A stretch of DNA of 64,000 nucleotides from Paenibacillus sp. YN15 (GTDB lineage: Bacteria; Bacillota; Bacilli; Paenibacillales; NBRC-103111), in contig NZ_QMFA01000021.1 of NCBI RefSeq assembly GCF_003285005.1, positions 56,560 through 120,559 of the forward strand, read 5' to 3'. The position numbers were made by a program, and so were the translations under genes. The notes beneath the pieces are model-generated. The model was not told the DNA's origin and searched no databases. It saw only the letters and a program-made list of their open reading frames with translations. This document shows positions 63,509 to 64,000 of the stretch, piece after piece. The stretch's first letter is position 1. Each line of letters starts with the position of its first letter.

Positions 63509-63640
63509 GAAGGGAATCCGCCGGCCCGATTGTCAGAGGCAGATGGGACATCCTTCATTCCATGCCATTTTGATATTAATGGATGAAGCGAGCAAACGCA
63601 TACATTACCTATGCCTTCCCAATTTAAAGGAATGTGAGTG

Positions 63641-63868
63641 ATGCGCGCCATGGATATCATTTGTTCGCAATGCAAGGAAAGGATACCGGAAGGGTCGTTG
63701 TCTTGCCGATATTGCGGAACAGTCGTGACAAAAACCGGGGGAACATTGCCTCTGGCAGCGGCAGCGGAAGCGGACAGTGCCAAGAAAAGGAGCTTGGCCG
63801 GAAAGCTGTGGATTCCTGCAGTCATCATTCTTGTGCTGGCAGTAGTGCTGGTTCTGGTCTTAAGATAA
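63641..63868 (+). CDS. Small zinc-ribbon membrane protein
   Basis: The 75-residue protein has a zinc ribbon (CSQCKE...CRYCG, residues ~8-26), an Ala-rich linker and a C-terminal membrane helix (WIPAVIILVLAVVLVLVL). Such ribbon-helix proteins are common and of unknown function. ATG 63641 has AAAGGA 9 nt upstream. A terminator follows. Confidence 0.75.
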   Translation: MRAMDIICSQCKERIPEGSLSCRYCGTVVTKTGGTLPLAAAAEADSAKKRSLAGKLWIPAVIILVLAVVLVLVLR

Positions 63869-63905
63869 TCCCCCGGTGAATGCCGGCTAAAAAACCAATT
63901 CAGCC

Positions 63906-63937
63906 AGGAGCCTTCCACTTTAGGGAGGCTCCCTTTA
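63906..63937 (+). terminator. Intrinsic terminator after the zinc-ribbon gene
   Basis: GGAGCCTTCC pairs with GGGAGGCTCC apart from one mismatch, followed by CTTTATT. Confidence 0.7.
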
Positions 63938-64000
63938 TTATGGCTTTAGCCGGTTGAGCACGCGAAGCGTGGGAAACAAAAAACCACCTGCTATGCGGGT

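Noticed and set aside
63422..63540. Fluoride riboswitch upstream of the CLC gene
   Set aside because: The leader lacks the conserved crcB RNA segments and pseudoknot-forming sequences that I could recognise.

Overview
The window looks like chromosome of a moderately GC-rich, low-GC-phylum Gram-positive, most likely a Paenibacillus-type member of the Bacillales. The support is strong purine-rich Shine-Dalgarno sites with frequent GTG/TTG starts, a T-box leader ahead of ileS, a BirA-type biotin operator of Bacillus form, an XerS-type recombinase, an Lsa-family ABC-F protein and mdx-type maltodextrin genes. I see no rRNA, tRNA, CRISPR array, transposase or prophage genes. Several families of short inverted or direct repeats occupy the intergenic spaces.

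Layout: 0-2 kb, the 3' end of an unidentified gene, then an Lsa-type ABC-F gene behind a transcription attenuator. 2.4-4.8 kb, a Zn/Cd P-type ATPase with its own promoter and a SmtB/CadC-like operator. 4.8-17 kb, a large K+ locus: kdpDE, a 63-codon membrane ORF, then a micro-ORF, kdpF, kdpA, kdpB, kdpC, an alpha/beta-hydrolase-like gene and an unusual 786-residue protein made of two KdpD sensor modules in tandem with no kinase. The kdpD and kdpFABC promoters share an 11-bp-spaced direct repeat at the same distance from their -10 boxes, a probable KdpE site. 17.3-24 kb, an mdxEFG-type maltodextrin ABC transporter with a GH13 hydrolase and a divergent LacI regulator. 24-27 kb, a five-PAS hybrid histidine kinase. 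27.3-31.5 kb, metQNI followed by a GlcD-like FAD oxidase. 31.5-40.4 kb, greA, a MATE pump, a secreted SH3-NlpC/P60 hydrolase, a cellulase-like hydrolase, hflKC, an MFS pump and an SDR enzyme.

40.4-44.5 kb holds an Hsp20-like gene and a biotin-type ECF system: bioY diverges from an ATPase gene and an ATPase-EcfT fusion gene, with one BirA-like operator between them. 44.5-52.3 kb holds a Fur box near a small unknown gene, a metallophosphoesterase, dapB, a DUF3900-like gene, a type I pullulanase, a DMT transporter and a LysM-CAP secreted protein. 52.3-55 kb holds xerS, two tandem dif-like 28-bp sites just upstream of it, and a lipoprotein serpin. 55-64 kb holds an RluA-type pseudouridine synthase with a long basic extension, catB, a T-box-controlled second-type ileS broken by a one-base frameshift, a GNAT enzyme, a CLC transporter resembling the fluoride subclass, and a zinc-ribbon membrane protein.

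The most unusual items are the tandem KdpD-sensor protein combined with a full-length KdpD whose own sensor motifs are degenerate, the paired dif-like sites next to xerS, the fused ECF module with a bidirectional biotin operator, and the frameshifted ileS.
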